Assembly: GCA_000320545.1 (NCBI GenBank)
Contig: ADNK01001472.1
Coordinates: 1 to 25,000, forward strand
DNA: 25,000 nucleotides
Reading direction: 5' to 3'
Source of the DNA: Bigelowiella natans CCMP2755
Taxonomy: Eukaryota; Cercozoa; Chlorarachniophyceae
In this document: one piece after another, positions 9,375 to 19,638 of the stretch
Position numbering within the stretch: the first letter of the stretch is position 1
Layout: each line of letters begins with the position of its first letter
Notes under the pieces: generated by a model
Told to the model about the DNA's origin: nothing
What the model saw: only the letters and a program-made list of their open reading frames with translations
Database searches by the model: none
Position numbers and translations under genes: made by a program

Positions 9375-10350
9375 TTACTTATTTATTTAGATGTATACAT
9401 ATGTGTGAGTTTGTGTTTGTGTCGTACAGCTAGCCATCTCAAAATCAATGCGCACACATATGAAAAGCTTGTATCAATGTACGTCGTCGCTGTTTTAATT
9501 TTTGGGAAATGCATTACCCATATTCTGTGCGTAGCAACTGAGCGTTGCGTCTGTCTAGCTTAATATAGTATAGCCTCCCAAACTACTCTCTAATTATCTA
9601 TTGTCAATGCTCGTGTCCACCAGCAAATCTAATATCTTCATGCATATGGCGCGCACCCGGCTAGCCGGCTTAGCGGCAACAATGTTGTGCCCTTAGCGTC
9701 CAAGGCCCTTCTAGCTTTGCTCGTACGTGCGAGCCTTACATTAGTCTTGTCACAGTCGCCGTGTGTGTGACCGTTTTACGTCTAGAGAATGTATCCAATG
9801 TGCTAGTGTTGACCGCATGCATTGGATCAGCATAAGCAAGCGCGCTGTTAAGACGAAGTGTCGATGGTGGTACTCTCATTCATATGAAACTCGTGTAGGA
9901 TGCTGCAACAATCAATGCATGCTAAGAACGTGTTGTTATGATACTTATCAGGTAGGAGTGGTCGTTGCTATACGCACATCTTCATCTGCTACCTTATAAA
10001 CACCTACCTACATAGCCCGTAGAGTAAAACGTATACAATTAAAAATACTGTCGATCGCGCCAGCACAAGTATCTGCTCTGTTGTTGCATCAGCTGGTGGT
10101 CTACGGATTTAGCCAGCAGCCCAGCTAATGTTCGCGCGTATATGTATGACAAGCACGCATACAACACAGATGAGATATGAACCAGCTGCAGCTCGGATCA
10201 GCAGGAGTTCGTATGGAGAGAGTGTACAATGACAGACATTCAAGCTCACAAAATATTGAGATTGGGATTATGCTAGAGTGTCTTTGCGTCTTCATCTCAT
10301 GTTGTCTGTATCATGAACCATTTTCCCTACTTTCACGGCCAGCCCCATTC
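8700..10350. other. Convergent intergenic region, no gene seen
   Basis: The region lies between the stops of the plus-strand membrane-protein gene and minus-strand ORC2. It holds a C-rich run (8710-8736), a (GT)n tract (8908-8962), an AATAAA at 8984-8989 that could serve as a poly(A) signal, an (AT)n tract (9335-9374), and a 9.3-10.3 kb stretch rich in short palindromes (CTAG, TGCA, GCGCGC, GCTAGC). A 78-codon Cys-rich open frame at 9763-9999 has no support as a gene. Confidence 0.55.
8908..8962. repeat. (GT)n microsatellite with TATG interruptions
   Basis: Lies downstream of the small membrane-protein gene, in the convergent intergenic region. Confidence 0.95.
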
Positions 10351-12594
10351 TCAATCGTACGTGTGGTCGATGATGTGCTTCTGCACGATATCCTCGGCGT
10401 AAGGGATGTAGTAGAGCTCCCTGCCATCAACCCGTCGGGTTTCCACAAGATGGTGGTCTCGCATCTCATTAAGATGATTCTTCATATCAACCTCGCTCCC
10501 CACCAGCATGGCATCTTGGCAGAGCTCTAGATACCGATGGAATGCAATGCCCTGCTTTTCACCTTCCTCCAGCTGCTCCTTGGCCAGGATGACCAGGATC
10601 TCGTGGTGATTAGGGGTGAGAGAGCGAAGAACAAACTCAATCCCCCTTGCTCTATCCTCTTGATCGCCTCCCACCACCGGAGTCGCGTACTGGAGCTCCT
10701 TCTCGTACACCTCGTAGGTCGTTACATCGTGAGCTAGCCAGTTGAATTCGGACATGTGTCGCGCACTCCACAGCATGGATGCAAGTACGTGATCTACGCT
10801 TGCAATGACGCGCAGCTGCGGCACGCTCGCCATGCGAGAGAGAACGCTCTGCGCGGCCTCAGATCGCAAGGATTCCCCGTCTATGTTGTGGATGACGATA
10901 TACACGTTCGGCGCCCATTCTGGAAGGAACTCCCTAATGTACTCTACGTGCTCGAGCAGCGTTGCAAACGTTTTTCCGTGCGCCTGCATGATGTCCTTTG
11001 TGATTGCGTAGAGGATTTTCTGCAAGTTCAGGGCGGGGAAGTAGCCATTAACGACGAGCACGGGGCCTTCGGTTAACCATTCACTGGCAAATCGCTGCAA
11101 TGTCTTCTTCTTAGAGCCGACGCCAAAGAGCAGCACATTGAAACCCGCGTGCAGCTGCATCAACCACTGGCGGAAGAGCTTTCGATGAGCGCATTGGAGT
11201 GCGAACTTTGCCCGCTTGTTCTTTGGCCTGAGCTTCTTGACAGCTTTCTTGAGTTCCGATGCAGACATCATGTTGAGCTGAGCGAGCGTGTTGGTCGAGG
11301 TAGGATTTTTCTTGTCGAATGCACCCGCGAAAGTGCGGGAGCGTAGACTGACCTTTTCTTGCTCTTCCTCCTCCTCCTGTCCCTCCCCCCCCTCTTTCTC
11401 CTCCCTCGATGTGATGGTTTCTAAAAGGCTTTTCTTCCTCTTCTCCGTCTTCTTCTTCTTCCTCAGTGTACCATTCTGTTCTTTATTCACCCTACTTCTC
11501 GTCGTCTTTTTACCAGTATTATGGCGCTCTACTTCCCCTGATTCCCCCCCCTCCTCCTTCTCATCATCGTCGTGTACTTTATCCTCTCCCTTCTGGGTTC
11601 CTTCTGGTCCTTGCCGCCGACGTCCTGCTGCGGTGTTGTTAACAGTGTGACTACTATCTGTTACAGATATTTCTAGCTGCTCCTTCTTCTCGTCCTCTTC
11701 GAGGCTCTCGATCCGTCTAACGAGCTGCTCGCTAATTCCCATGGACCGTGGTTTATTTCTCCTGAGCGTTATGTCTTTGCTGTTGGAAGAAGCATTGAGA
11801 GCCTCCTCCCCCGTCTCCTCGGCTTGGGAATCGTCATCGGAAGCTGCTGCTGCTGCTGCTGTTGCGATTGCTGTTACGGCGACAGCTGAGGCGGCTCTTT
11901 CCTTCGCTCTGCGCTTGGGCATGCTCCTGTTTAGATAGACATCCGAATCACTTTTTTTATGCAACATAATAATTCATCCATACATTGCTCATGCCTCACC
12001 TTCTTGTCCGCGGAGGTGCTTTCTCATTCTCCTCAATCTCTGGCTGGTAACCCTCACTTTCTCCCTCCTCGTCATTTACTGAGCGGGGAGAACTGGATTT
12101 CGCCCGCTTCCTCTTCTTATTTTTACCCCCCTTCCCTTCCTGGGTCGGAAGGCCAAGCTTCTTCAGCATCTCGTTGTTTCTCCTAATGTTTGCCTCGCGC
12201 TGGAGTTCATATGCGCTCTTATCCGCCTCTGTCAACGTTGTGACTGAGGAATGAGGGCCGATAGCAGCCTGACCCTGAGAAGAATTATAAAAGACGATCA
12301 TGTAACATTAGTATTGCTAATTCTAGCGTTGTTCGAGAACACTTATGCACTTTACATGGTACTTCTTTCCATACTTAATTTCGTTACCTTTGTCTTCGCC
12401 TTTCCAGTGGCAGCTGAGATCAGCAATCCCTTCGCTTTTGGGGTTGGAATTAACCCTGCAACCACCTTGAGGCCCCCTTTCTTATTGCCATTAGCTGGTT
12501 TGCCGCCGAGCTTTCCCTTCAAGATCCTTCCACCGACGTAGATCATCCCAGTATTCTTCCTGGTTCGCTTACGGGCTCGGAAATTCTGGTACAT
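10351..12594 (-). CDS. ORC2: Origin recognition complex subunit 2 (ORC2)
   Basis: Subunit of the hexameric complex that marks replication origins and loads MCM helicase in the nucleus. Three exons: 12594-12388, 12274-12000, 11926-10351; about 685 residues; junctions in phase 0 and phase 2. A TAA lies in frame three codons upstream of the ATG, fixing the start. Residues 1 to ~375 are basic, acidic and Ala-rich and look disordered; they include YELQREANIRRNNEMLKKLG, a motif seen in plant and algal nuclear proteins. The ORC2 core follows: KFALQCAHRKLFRQWL, then FNVLLFGVGSKKKTLQRFA at about residue 423 (the degenerate P-loop of ORC2), VLVVNGYFP, NVYIVIHNIDG, LRVIASVDHV, FNWLAHDVTTYE, and a C-terminal winged-helix region ending IVQKHIIDHTYD. 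The vertebrate protein is shorter (about 577 residues); the excess is the N-terminal tail. Confidence 0.95.
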
Positions 12595-13095
12595 TGCGAA
12601 TTAGTCGTAGGAGAGTGGCCCTGTGGTGCTATGTTTCGTCTTTGCCAGTGATTCAGACTTCCAATGGCGTTCGGATGGATGACACGCCTTGGGGTTCAGT
12701 GTTTGGATTCAGATTCCATTGCGTATTTTTGTTTTCAATACTGTGGACATACCAGGACGTTTTCTCAAGTTTTTAGCACAGGACCTTGTCTCTTGTCTCA
12801 TTTTTGAGTCACTTTCCCTGTTCAGAAGTCCCGACATCGCTTGATTTTTCACTGTCGCTTTGCTGGCGCCAATTCGTTTGGCGGGAAATGCTTTTCTGGC
12901 CCGCGAAGTTGCTTAGAATGCACATCGAATCCCGGTAATCGACAGGGAAATTGGAGAAATTTGCATTTTTTCTGCTACGACTATCCCATCGAAGAGTTTT
13001 ACTGAATTTTAAGAATTCAAAATAGCCAGCAATTTAGTTTTGCGACATAGTATATGATCACTTTTCCCGTGCAAAAGGCGATTGGGAGTCGCACA
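12595..13095. promoter_or_regulatory. Divergent promoter region between ORC2 and D-glutamate cyclase
   Basis: About 500 bases separate the ATG of ORC2 (minus) from that of the cyclase (plus). It is free of microsatellites, unlike most other non-coding DNA here. It carries a cluster of E2F-like elements at 12865-12907. No coding exon is visible. Confidence 0.6.
12865..12907. promoter_or_regulatory. Cluster of E2F-like binding sites
   Basis: TTTGGCGGGAAA at 12877-12888 matches the canonical E2F/DP element. GGCGCCAA at 12865-12872 is the inverse of TTGGCGCC, a second E2F-type core facing the other way, and CCCGCGAA at 12900-12907 is a weaker inverse core. They lie about 270-315 bases upstream of the ORC2 start codon. 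E2F control of ORC and MCM genes is established in animals and plants; its use here is inference. Confidence 0.65.
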
Positions 13096-13534
13096 ATGGC
13101 GTTCACGCGACGATGCATTTCTGCATTCGAGCGTTGCAAATCCCTTGGCTTCCGAACCCCCCTCCTCGCACAAAGCCCTCAGCGACGACCGCCATCTACC
13201 TTCTCCCTTCTTGCTGCGGGGATGTCTCTGACGACCACACTCAACGCTTGCCAGGCTTCTTCCTCGTAAGGCCATCATCACGAGAACTCGATCCTCTTTT
13301 TAGCCTCTTTGAAAAAGCGAGGAGTATTTCGTCGCTCCTCATAATTGTATCGGGATAGAAGTTCTCATCATTCTTCGATTCGAACCTGATTTAGTAGATC
13401 TTCACAACATTGACAAGTTGCAACATAATCTAACGTGTCGTCAGTGAGAAAGTTGCTTCGATGGAAGAGAGGGTTCAGAGGTAACATCATAAGATATGAT
13501 CCGGCAGTGTCTTATTTGACCGTCATCCCGCCTC

Positions 13535-13581
<47 letters not shown>

Positions 13582-13918
13582 GAATGAATATGCTTCCCGT
13601 CAGGGACGAGGGGGGGAGGGGGATAAAAGGATTCTGCATTACGGGGGAACTCATGGCTGCCAGCAAGGCTCTTGCTGAGGCTAAATCCGTGCTCATTCTG
13701 ACAGGCAAGAGAAATTGACACCTCATTGTCATGATAATCATCATCATTGCCGTCATCATCTACATCAATTGTGAGAGTTCTCGCGTCCATTTTGCAAGAT
13801 ATAATCTTAAAACCTATACGTCCTGTTGGTGTACGTGTGATGCGTCGTCCAGGATTTCCATGCAACATGGACTTTGAACAACCGCAAGAGACTGATGGGC
13901 CTCCTGGTCATAGTATAT

Positions 13919-13955
<37 letters not shown>

Positions 13956-14234
13956 GGGGCGAGTATTGCTGATGGATCGATGGTTATAAGTATCTGTCCT
14001 GTTATTGCTGTTTATACCCATCATTTAATGTTGTACCAGGTGCCGTAGCAATAGCTCGAGCATGCGTGCAATTTGGCAAACAGGTGGTGGCTGTTATCTC
14101 TTCAGATTGTCTTTTGCAGATATGGATCTATTGGATTGATCACATGAGTGTATGTATTTTCTTCGTCGTCGTCCTCTTCCCCCATCGTAATCAGGTCACA
14201 ATTGCAACGGATGACTGCAATTTTGGTGTGTTTG

Positions 14235-14282
<48 letters not shown>

Positions 14283-14326
14283 CGTGCGTGTGTCATAATA
14301 TCGGTTGTATGATTCACCACTTGTTT

Positions 14327-14361
<35 letters not shown>

Positions 14362-15555
14362 GTAGCTATCATTGCTGCTGGCTGCCTCTTAATTCCTCCC
14401 GCTTTCATTTCGTTGCAAGGTGTCGTCAAAGCTGCGGTTGGAGATGATAATAGGGATATTGAAGTCGTTTGCTTCCCACCCGGGGGCGCTTGGGGGAAAA
14501 GGGAGGTGGAGAGAGCTCATAGAATTGCTGAACGAACAGACCACATCGTGGCAATAGAGGTAGTAGTAAAGAAGGGTTAGCACTGTTATCGGTGTAAACT
14601 GTATACCCACACACACACACACACATACACACCAACCTTAATATTGTGTATCTACTGCCTCAATGATCGTCCCCCGTCCTCCATTGAAAAGAGATCAGGT
14701 CCAGGGGCAGAAGGGGGCTACTACACAATGAGGGCAAAGAACATGTCTCACCTTGTCGCTCCACTGGAAAGGCACCATCCTTCGATGATAACGACACACC
14801 CAACGCCTGCACATACGCACATGTATACATGTATCGCCCACGTGCTCCTGTGGCCATTTCTAGATCACCCCTTCATCGTCTACGTGTTGGCTCGCAAGTG
14901 CATTCCCCGCAAAGGGGTGTTAGCATCCATCTTCAGAGAGACCTTCCCTGAAAAGATGCTTTTGTGTGTCTTTAAGAATTCTCGAAGAGGCTCGGAGGCG
15001 GAACGTAAGCAGCACCGGCATTGGCGATGGGGTGAGACCTCTATCTGAATTGAATAGTCATCGTTGTTGCCTTCACCGGCTGCCGCGCTCACCAGCCTCT
15101 ATCGTCTGAAGATCTCTGGATGTTGTATCGAGTCAATGAAATCCATAATATAAATATACATATACACTAGGGAAACGAGCTTGGAATGGGCAAGGTCCGT
15201 AACAAGGTCCAAAGCTTCTCTCTACTTTCACAATCCATAGTGTGCGGTGGTAGTCCCGTCGCATTGCTGCAGCCACCGTTGATCCCCCCCCCCCCCCTCC
15301 CTCATCCTACATCGTTTGACAGGTCATTGCATCGGGTGTGCCGAACGCGGAGGTCATAGCATGCACAGTGGCTACTGATCACCTCATCACATGCAGGTAA
15401 TTCATGTTACTAGATGACCAGGACTCGACTCATAAATCCTTGAACGAAGGTGGTCGGGTTGGGGGGGGGGGGGGAGATCGATCGTCATGTGACTCTTTCC
15501 CTCTCTCTCTCTCTCTTGCTCTCTTTCTTCCTGTATCTGTCTTTTACACATGCAC

Positions 15556-15596
<41 letters not shown>

Positions 15597-15746
15597 TATA
15601 GTGTCTCGAATTGGGGCGGGTACGCGCTCGCTGGGGCACTTGGCGTCACTCTGCGGTCTAAAGCTGCTAGTCTCCCTTCCGATCGAGAGGAAACGGAACT
15701 TCTCGAGCGTATACGCCAAGGTTTTGTCTTCTGTGATAATGTGCTT

Positions 15747-15802
<56 letters not shown>

Positions 15803-16068
15803 GTATGCACATTTCTCTATTTTGCATCTTTTTCTTGGGACGGTGTGGTGAACGGAGTAAGATATAGGAGTTATTCCTAAGATTTCCACAGACTGACGAT
15901 ACCGTTCGGGTTGCTTGTTTGCTATATATGCGCTTTTGTTCGCTTTCAGCTGGTGCCAGGGATGGTGTAAGTGGCGAACTAGGTCTGTCAGTTGATGGAA
16001 TGCCTCTCAGCGTGCAGCTTTCTGTTCTAAGGGACTTGCGAGAAATAGCAGAAGGGTCGCTCGAGTGA
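13096..16068 (+). CDS. DGLUCY: D-glutamate cyclase, DUF4392 type, probably organellar
   Basis: Converts D-glutamate to 5-oxo-D-proline (family knowledge). Exons: 13096-13265, 13445-13480, 13604-13704, 13853-13906, 14040-14083, 14195-14225, 14420-14559, 14692-14771, 14977-15031, 15171-15239, 15323-15396, 15602-15720, 15950-16068; 363 residues, all phases consistent. Residues 1-57 form a basic, Ser-rich presequence (MAFTRRCISAFERCKSLGFR). DUF4392 landmarks follow: DEGGRGIKGF, SVLILTGFP, QETDGPPGAVAIARA (about 114-128), IATDD, GPGAEGGYYTMRAKNMSHL, STGIGDGGNELGMGKV (about 229-244), SVSNWGGYALAGALG, and C-terminal GARDGVSGELGLSVDGMPL. The DUF1445 domain fused to it in vertebrate DGLUCY is absent. 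Introns 3 and 8 start with GC (GCAAGA at 13705, GCACCA at 14772). An upstream in-frame ATG at 13054 is possible but would place 14 residues ahead of the presequence. Confidence 0.93.
13538..13580. repeat. (TA)n microsatellite
   Basis: Lies in intron 2 of the D-glutamate cyclase gene, about 20 bases upstream of the acceptor at 13603. Confidence 0.95.
14238..14358. repeat. (TG)n and (AT)n tracts in cyclase intron 6
   Basis: (TG)n at 14240-14278 follows the donor of the 31-nt exon, and (AT)n at 14332-14358 precedes the next exon. A similar (GT)n at 13922-13952 follows the exon 4 donor. Confidence 0.9.
15559..15588. repeat. (TA)n microsatellite before a cyclase acceptor
   Basis: Lies 12 bases upstream of the tatag acceptor of the exon at 15602-15720. 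Confidence 0.95.
15749..15801. repeat. Compound (CT)n(TA)n microsatellite
   Basis: Lies in the last intron of the cyclase gene: about 30 bases of CT followed by about 23 of TA. Confidence 0.95.
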
Positions 16069-16201
16069 TTGGCCTTTGCTTCAGACGCATGGCGAATCAG
16101 GGCCTGGATTAAATTGCTCGGAGCCAGAGAGTATGCGGCCATATTTAGCTTTTGTCCTGTCTGCCACGCTAGAATGTAGCATCAACTGCACAAAACTTCG
16201 C

Positions 16202-16241
<40 letters not shown>

Positions 16242-16354
16242 CATATATGAATGAGACGGATGCAATGAGTTTTTTACAATGGTCACCCTAATGTAGCTAC
16301 GTAATGCTGCAGCTACAGTGCTTATACTAGTATATTCTGTATGTTTGTTTCTGC

Positions 16355-16394
<40 letters not shown>

Positions 16395-16931
16395 ACACAC
16401 GTACATGCCTCGCCTTTGCGCACAATCGATCCTCATGCCTTTCATTGCGCCTCCTTATCCCGCTATGTAGCCCAGCACAAATAATTCAAATAAGCTGTGT
16501 TTCATGCTAGCATGCACCACATCTAACAGGGAAGAGCTTTTCTGAAACCCACAAGCATTTAGCGCCATTATCATGAGCACAAACGAATCGAGGTGATGAG
16601 GAAGTATGCATGGCAGATGTGGCGGTAGTAGGTAAATGGCATAAGGCTTTATTTGTTATATTGAGTGTTATCAGAATGTATCAACTAGAAACGCAACGAT
16701 AAGAGAACAGACGAGACAATTTCCAGATATGTCTTAGCAGGTCATTGTTTGTGGCTTGCACGAATGTGATGCTGTACCAGCAACCTTCATGCTGCACGTG
16801 GTGTTGGGAGAAAATGAACTATGTCTCACGCTAACAGCCCCAAGACGCAAGGAACTTCCATATGGAAGAATTCATCAGATCATTCATCGCGCTCTCCGCC
16901 AAATATATCAAATATATATACATATAAATTA

Positions 16932-16970
<39 letters not shown>

Positions 16971-16994
16971 TAAGCGGTGCGCACGGTGCGGTAA

Positions 16995-17033
<39 letters not shown>

Positions 17034-17100
17034 ATGATGTATATATATATTTTGTAAAAAATGGAACTTGTGCTCCTTCGCGCATGCGATGTGCGCCTCG
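16069..17100. other. Convergent intergenic region with four (TA)n tracts
   Basis: The region lies between the stops of the cyclase (plus) and the VTT-domain gene (minus). It holds (TA)n tracts at about 16203-16239, 16356-16390, 16937-16967 and 17000-17029. Between them only one stretch looks faintly coding (16741-16912, listed separately). Confidence 0.5.
16741..16912 (+). CDS. Possible isolated exon, unknown product
   Basis: A good acceptor (cttagcag) at 16740 opens a plus frame that reads VIVCGLHECDAVPATFMLHV, then VLGENELCLTLTAPRRKELP and YGRIHQIIHRALRQIYQ before running into (TA)n. Codon choice looks protein-like, but no clear donor follows and the only nearby upstream start candidate (ATG at about 16610, MADVA then GTAGTA) is weak. 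It could be a small gene, a decayed exon or chance. Confidence 0.2.
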
Positions 17101-17777
17101 TCATGGTCCCGTTTTTACTTCACGAAAGTAGGCAGGAACAGCTCCACTTTTAGCATCAGCGTGGACACCTCGACGAAATTCATCGTGGTAGCGTCTGGGT
17201 AGCGCTGTTTCTTGATGGAAATGGCTAATGATGCGTTGTTCTGCTGGTGGGTATGTTCCTGCTCCTGACACTGACGATCGCGCAACAAGCTTGGGCTGCT
17301 TATGATCTGCTTCTTGTGCATAGTAGAAATCGTTGCGGACCGCTTCTGGGGATACGACCTTGTTGGGAATGGTGATTCTCAAATTATTCAAGTTTCGCCT
17401 GATCATAGATGGGGGTTGCTCGCTCGACTTTCCCTCCCGCTTCTTATTGTACATAACAGGCGGAGGCGGCGCCACATTTTCTGTGTTACTGCCGGTATGT
17501 GATCGTTCCAAGTCATCATCGAGCATCGTAGCGAGCTTTTTGTTAGCATATCTTCCAACCACTGCGACAGTAACTATGGTGCACATCGCACAAAGTACAA
17601 AGATAAGCGTCGAAACAATCCTGGTTGCATCAGAGAGGCTGGGATCAATTATGGAGTTGAGAATTCCAGAGGCTGTTGTTCCGGCGAAGATGTACCCAAC
17701 TAAGTGAGAGGTGATGGATCGATAGTTCAGGAAGAAGAGAGGACTAGAAACATAAATGTATGGGAAGGAGCAAACGT

Positions 17778-17848
<71 letters not shown>

Positions 17849-18959
17849 GGGAAGGGGAGGTCTGTGTGCTCAATATTGTTCAAAAAGAATACTACCTGTT
17901 CCTGGGATGGTACCAGGTAATGCAAGGATATAATCTCGCAGTTGGAGTTTGGTTATAGCCGCAACGTAGTTGAAGGAGTTGAAGGGAACGATCGATGAAA
18001 GGCGAAATAGGAGGACAATTTGGATGCCCTTCTTCGACTGTAGCGCTCGGTCCAAATGTTCCATGATCTAAGAATTATTGATGGATTGCCGCGGTGCATA
18101 CGTTCGTTCGTTGACATGTGTTGAACATTAGCAATATTCATACACATCATCACACCTTGTATTTCTGAAACCAACGCTGCACAGATCTTCGCATGGCATA
18201 TCGCCCAAGAACGAAAGCTCCAACGGCCCCGACAGAATATCCGATGAAGATGCTGGTAGAGGCTAGCAACAGACCGACACCCATTCCAAAGATGTGCGCA
18301 AAGATAAATCCTGCTCCAAGAGTAAGAATAAATTCTGGAACGAAGACGATAGTCGCCCCAGCGCACACGAGTGCGAAGACGACGACGGCTCCTGCAGGAT
18401 GCTCTAGAATCCAATCCAAAAGATAGGATATATATCCGAGGCCTATGTCACAAACAAAAGAGGATGAATCTTAGTTTAAATATCTCAAATTGAAGCCATC
18501 GTCATTCGTCACATGGGCGACTTACTACTTGAGAAGTCGATAATGACGTAAGCAATGAATGCAAGAAACATTGCAAGAAGTGCCAGCCTTAAAAGCAATG
18601 GTGGTGGACTTTCCACTCCACGACTTCCCGAATCATTGGTATATCCTTCTACATTTTCAGTCGTGTCCTCAACATCGAAAGAGAACATCATCTGCAGTGG
18701 CAACATCCGATGTGGATCTTCTTCAGCTTGCCGCGGTGTCAATCTAATCTTCTCCTCCTTCATATTCTCTATTCCTGTTAAAAGACAGTTGATCTGGTAA
18801 GGATATAGTTCATTCCTTTAGGAAGATTGTACACATGCCTTTATCTCCTATGCATTCCTCTTCGAGAGAGTTATCGCTGTCTTCAAGATAAGTGTTTTCC
18901 ACCTCCTCACTGTCATGACCCTTCCCCTGGCGCAAGTTTGGATCGATCTCACGAGTCAT
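17101..18959 (-). CDS. TVP38/TMEM64-type VTT-domain membrane protein
   Basis: Multi-span membrane protein of the VTT (SNARE-associated) family, whose relatives act in ER/Golgi lipid handling and vesicle traffic. Exons: 18959-18839, 18774-18526, 18442-18156, 18067-17896, 17699-17101; 475 residues. The first exon is acidic (DSEEVENTYLEDSDNSLEEE) and its junction needs a GC donor (GCATGT), so it is the least certain part; a start at 18763 (MKEEKIRLTPRQ) is the alternative. A first membrane span (LLLRLALLAMFLAFIAYVII) lies near residues 97-118. The VTT core follows with FVPEFILTLGAGFIFAHIFG, GAVGAFVLGRYAMRRSV, LFRLSSIVPFNSFNYVAAIT and LPGTIPGTVGYIFAGTTASG, then a last span (LIFVLCAMCTIVTVAVVG) and a ~150-residue polar, Pro/Arg-rich tail with no recognised domain. 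Intron 4 holds a (CT)n(GT)n compound repeat. Confidence 0.9.
17779..17842. repeat. Compound (CA)n(GA)n microsatellite
   Basis: Lies in the last intron of the VTT-domain gene. In the transcript it reads (CT)n then (GT)n, the same order as in intron 1 of the neighbouring BAR gene. Confidence 0.95.
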
Positions 18960-19496
18960 ATCCACGGTTTGAAGTTCAATGTTGTTTCTGGCGCACTGTA
19001 CGAGCAATCCCCCCCCTGCAAATGGTGGAATTCGTCGATCGTTCCGACGTTTTGAGAATGATCAGGGAAGAAAAAATCTTCGTTACCCGGTACTACCGGG
19101 GGCTACATTCAAATTACGCTTGTTCACTTCGCGCAGCCCTTCTTTCAGTTCCCAAAGTGGGGATTTCGCCGTGGCGACAAGTACCAACATCATTGTCGCC
19201 CACCCGAAACCCCATGTTAGGAGTGAAAGGAAGTTTAGGAAGTGCTGCCGCTTTGACGCGCGGATTTTATGGAAGCACTCCATGGTTGCTTGCCTTAAGA
19301 TGCAGAATACGGTTGAATCCTATGTGTTTTTGGACTGCGACAACGTTTATTTATTAGAGAGCACATCTCATTGTGTGATGGTGCAGGCCGCCCCCCTAAG
19401 GATATCTCCTACATTTCACTCGCCTTTTCGGAGCCGCTGCCGACTTATGAAATAAAACGAAAAAGGGCGTTGCGTTTGTATATAGAGTAAAACAGA
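18960..19496. promoter_or_regulatory. Divergent intergenic region between VTT-domain and BAR-domain genes
   Basis: About 540 bases lie between two start codons on opposite strands and probably hold both promoters. The stretch is open in several frames on both strands (longest on plus, roughly 18830-19455), but none shows a family motif, and the plus frames run across the first exon of the VTT gene. A minus frame at 19083-19283 has a hydrophobic middle (TWGFGWATMMLVLVATAK) and could be an upstream small peptide. Confidence 0.4.
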
Positions 19497-19587
19497 ATGA
19501 TGAAGCAAAGTATGAAGCACCTCATTCTCCAGGTAGTATCTGTTTCCGGTTAACTTAGAATTCTTCTCATTTGGCCGGATTGTGTGC

Positions 19588-19638
<51 letters not shown>

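Noticed and set aside
9763-9999. 78-codon Cys-rich plus frame in the convergent spacer
   Set aside because: It starts at a non-ATG codon, has no secretion signal, splice context or family pattern, and lies in palindrome-rich spacer.
13374-13390. GGTTCGAATC on the minus strand, like a tRNA T-loop
   Set aside because: The flanking bases cannot form the 5-bp T stem and no acceptor stem or anticodon arm fits around it.
15402-16142. 246-codon minus frame opposite the cyclase gene
   Set aside because: It is antisense to well-supported cyclase exons and includes repeat-derived IYIYIY and RERERE runs.
18827-19455. Overlapping long open frames on both strands of the divergent region
   Set aside because: No motif, no splice logic, and the longest plus frame runs antisense across the acidic exon of the VTT gene. 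Treated as chance.
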